The translations under genes and the position numbers were made by a program. Below the pieces are notes generated by a model that made no database searches, was not told the DNA's origin, and was given only the letters and a program-made list of their open reading frames with translations. 22,423 nt of DNA from an uncultured Capnocytophaga sp. (GTDB lineage: Bacteria > Bacteroidota > Bacteroidia > Flavobacteriales > Flavobacteriaceae): the NCBI RefSeq assembly GCF_938029845.1, contig NZ_CALHGG010000011.1, positions 1-22,423 of the forward strand, in the 5' to 3' direction. Below, piece after piece: positions 21,159-22,423 of this stretch (position 1 is its first letter; each line of letters opens with the position of its first letter).

Positions 21159-21959
21159 ATGAATCTAAAAGGAAAAGTACTGGCTTTTGTCTGCCTTTTC
21201 TCATGGGTTTTTTCCTCCTGTGGAGAGTACCAAAAAGCCATGAAATCAGACAATTACGAATACAAATACCAAGTAGCCAAAGCCCTCTATGAGAAGGGTG
21301 ACTATACCCGTGGCCTACGCCTATGGGAGAAGGTCGTCGCCTATTATATAGGTCGTCCTCAAGGGGAAGAGGCTTTGTATATGTATGCGGATAGCTTCTA
21401 TAAGCGAAAAAAATATTTGTTGGCCGCCTATCAGTATGAGCGGTTCTTAAAAAATTATCCTCGTAGTGAGAAGGCTGAAGAGGCGCTCTTCCTCAAGGGA
21501 GAATGCCACTTTAGGGAGTCTCCTAAGTACAGCTTAGACCAAAATGAGACTTACAGTGCCCTTGATGAACTACAAGAGTATATAGACCGCTACCCCAATG
21601 GGGCACACCTGAGAGATGCCAACAATATGGTATTGGAACTACTTAACAAGCTCCAACAAAAGAGTTTTGAAATAGCCAAGGGCTATGACAAGATTCGTGA
21701 CTATCAAGCAGCTATTAAGTCCTTTGACAACTTCCTGATAGATAACCCTGGCTCTACTTTCCGTGAAGAAGCCATGTACTACCGCCTCCACTCGGCTTAT
21801 GAGTTGGCAAAGAACAGTATCAAGAGTAAGGAGAAACAACGCTTTGAGGAAGCCAAAAGCTACTACGAGTCCTTTGTTCGTACTTACCCTGATACCGATT
21901 TCAAGGGGAAGGCTGATAAAATGTACCAAGATATTCTAAAGAAAATAAGTGAATTATGA
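21159..21959 (+). CDS. bamD: Outer membrane protein assembly factor BamD, 266 aa
   Basis: Lipoprotein subunit of the BAM complex, which folds beta-barrel proteins into the outer membrane. The signal MNLKGKVLAFVCLFSWVFSSC ends in a lipobox with Cys21, followed by GEYQKAMKSDNYEYKYQVA as is typical of Bacteroidota BamD. The mature part is made of TPR-like helix pairs (ALYEKGDYTRGLRLWEKVV, AAYQYERFLKNYPRSEKAEEALFLKGEC, AAIKSFDNFLIDNPGSTFREEA, ESFVRTYPDTDFKGKA). No surface export signal follows the Cys, as expected for a periplasm-facing lipoprotein. The length is normal. The stop overlaps the next start as ATGA. Confidence 0.95.
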   Translation: MNLKGKVLAFVCLFSWVFSSCGEYQKAMKSDNYEYKYQVAKALYEKGDYTRGLRLWEKVVAYYIGRPQGEEALYMYADSFYKRKKYLLAAYQYERFLKNYPRSEKAEEALFLKGECHFRESPKYSLDQNETYSALDELQEYIDRYPNGAHLRDANNMVLELLNKLQQKSFEIAKGYDKIRDYQAAIKSFDNFLIDNPGSTFREEAMYYRLHSAYELAKNSIKSKEKQRFEEAKSYYESFVRTYPDTDFKGKADKMYQDILKKISEL

Positions 21960-22303
21960 TAAATTTGAAACGCATAGATGCGCCGCAAACTACCGTTACT
22001 TATGACAAGAACAAAATAGATGCCCAGACAGGCAACATCTATGAAGCAATTTCTATCATAGCCAAACGGGCTTCGCAAATCAATGCTGAAATTAAGCGCG
22101 AATTGGAAGAAAAACTAGAAGAGTTTGCTATCAATAATGATAGTTTGGAAGAAGTTTTCGAGAACAAAGAGCAAATAGAGGTTTCTAAGTTTTACGAAAA
22201 ACTTCCTAAACCACAAGCTATTGCTGTAAAGGAATGGCTGGATGGGGATATCTATTATCGTTATACTGATGAAAAACACAACAGTGAATATTCCTTCGCT
22301 TAA
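21956..22303 (+). CDS. rpoZ: RNA polymerase omega subunit (Rpb6-like), 115 aa
   Basis: Small RNA polymerase assembly subunit. It has the Rpb6/omega core NIYEAISIIAKRASQINAEIKRELEEKLEEF (about residues 27-57), where the A-x-x-R-A-x-Q-I pattern matches the conserved omega helix, and a Bacteroidota-type C-terminal extension. Gene order bamD, this gene, coaBC is common in Bacteroidota and supports the call. The ATG overlaps the bamD stop by 4 bases. The 3' end overlaps the coaBC start by 35 bases in another frame, which is unusually long for the window. Confidence 0.88.
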   Translation: MINLKRIDAPQTTVTYDKNKIDAQTGNIYEAISIIAKRASQINAEIKRELEEKLEEFAINNDSLEEVFENKEQIEVSKFYEKLPKPQAIAVKEWLDGDIYYRYTDEKHNSEYSFA

Positions 22304-22423
22304 GGGAAAAAAGATACTAATAGGAGTAACCGCTGGAATAGCGGCTTATAAGATTCCTAACCTTATACGCTTGCTTGTCAAAGAACAGGCAAGCGTTAAG
22401 GTTATTATGACTGAAGATGCCGA
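22269..22423 (+). CDS. coaBC: Bifunctional CoaBC (phosphopantothenoylcysteine synthetase/decarboxylase), N-terminal fragment
   Basis: The first 51 codons of a gene that runs off the window. After a short tail (MKNTTVNIPSLKGKK) it reads ILIGVTAGIAAYKIPNLIRL, then VKEQASVKVIMTEDA. ILIGVTAGIAAYK is the FMN-binding start of the CoaC flavodoxin-like decarboxylase. CoaBC converts phosphopantothenate to phosphopantetheine in coenzyme A synthesis. The ATG at 22269 lies inside the omega gene; it is preferred because no later ATG precedes the conserved GKKILIGVTAG. The CoaB half is not in view. Confidence 0.9.
   Translation, partial: MKNTTVNIPSLKGKKILIGVTAGIAAYKIPNLIRLLVKEQASVKVIMTEDA

Overview
The window looks like chromosomal DNA of a Flavobacteriia member (Bacteroidota), most like Capnocytophaga. 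This rests on recalled family resemblance, because no search was possible. The signs are: repeated TAnnTTTG -7 boxes with TTG or TTTG about 17-21 bases upstream and little Shine-Dalgarno sequence; a BspA-type leucine-rich lipoprotein; an Rpb6-like omega subunit between bamD and coaBC; and several Bacteroidota-specific uncharacterised families. No phage, insertion sequence, CRISPR array or rRNA was seen.

Layout. 1-173: start of clpB (minus), with a perfect 13-bp palindrome upstream. 375-821: promoter and two small proteins. 869-1133: a promoter, a long rod-like RNA fold and a terminator, the best candidate here for a 6S-type RNA. 1258-4185: three exported proteins ending in a BspA-like lipoprotein with four 336-bp tandem repeats. 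4225-5164: ADP-ribosylglycohydrolase and tRNA-Ala(GGC), both minus. 5328-7969: two different type II toxin-antitoxin pairs flank a polysaccharide-deacetylase-like protein that seems to lack the usual catalytic motifs. 8029-9814: murF and a YfcE-type phosphoesterase. 9832-13529 (minus): yggS, priA and a small lipoprotein. 13616-19208 (minus): a PPP-type phosphatase, then a duplicated two-gene cassette. One cassette copy is complete (secreted protein plus DUF6892-like protein). In the other, the second gene has decayed to a 5' fragment fused to a foreign tail. 19368-20825: pepD. 20826-21124: non-coding, with degenerate tandem repeats and a nested inverted repeat. 21159 to the end: bamD, rpoZ-like and the start of coaBC, with overlapping frames.

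How the genes work together. Housekeeping functions dominate: cell-wall synthesis (murF), outer-membrane assembly (bamD), replication restart (priA), PLP homeostasis (yggS), transcription (omega, possible 6S RNA), coenzyme A synthesis (coaBC) and peptide breakdown (pepD). Accessory material sits between them: the toxin-antitoxin pairs, the BspA locus and the duplicated cassette.

A recurring pattern that gene calls do not explain is a set of short tracts with a 7-base period. They sit at most gene ends and junctions, and some run into the last codons of genes.
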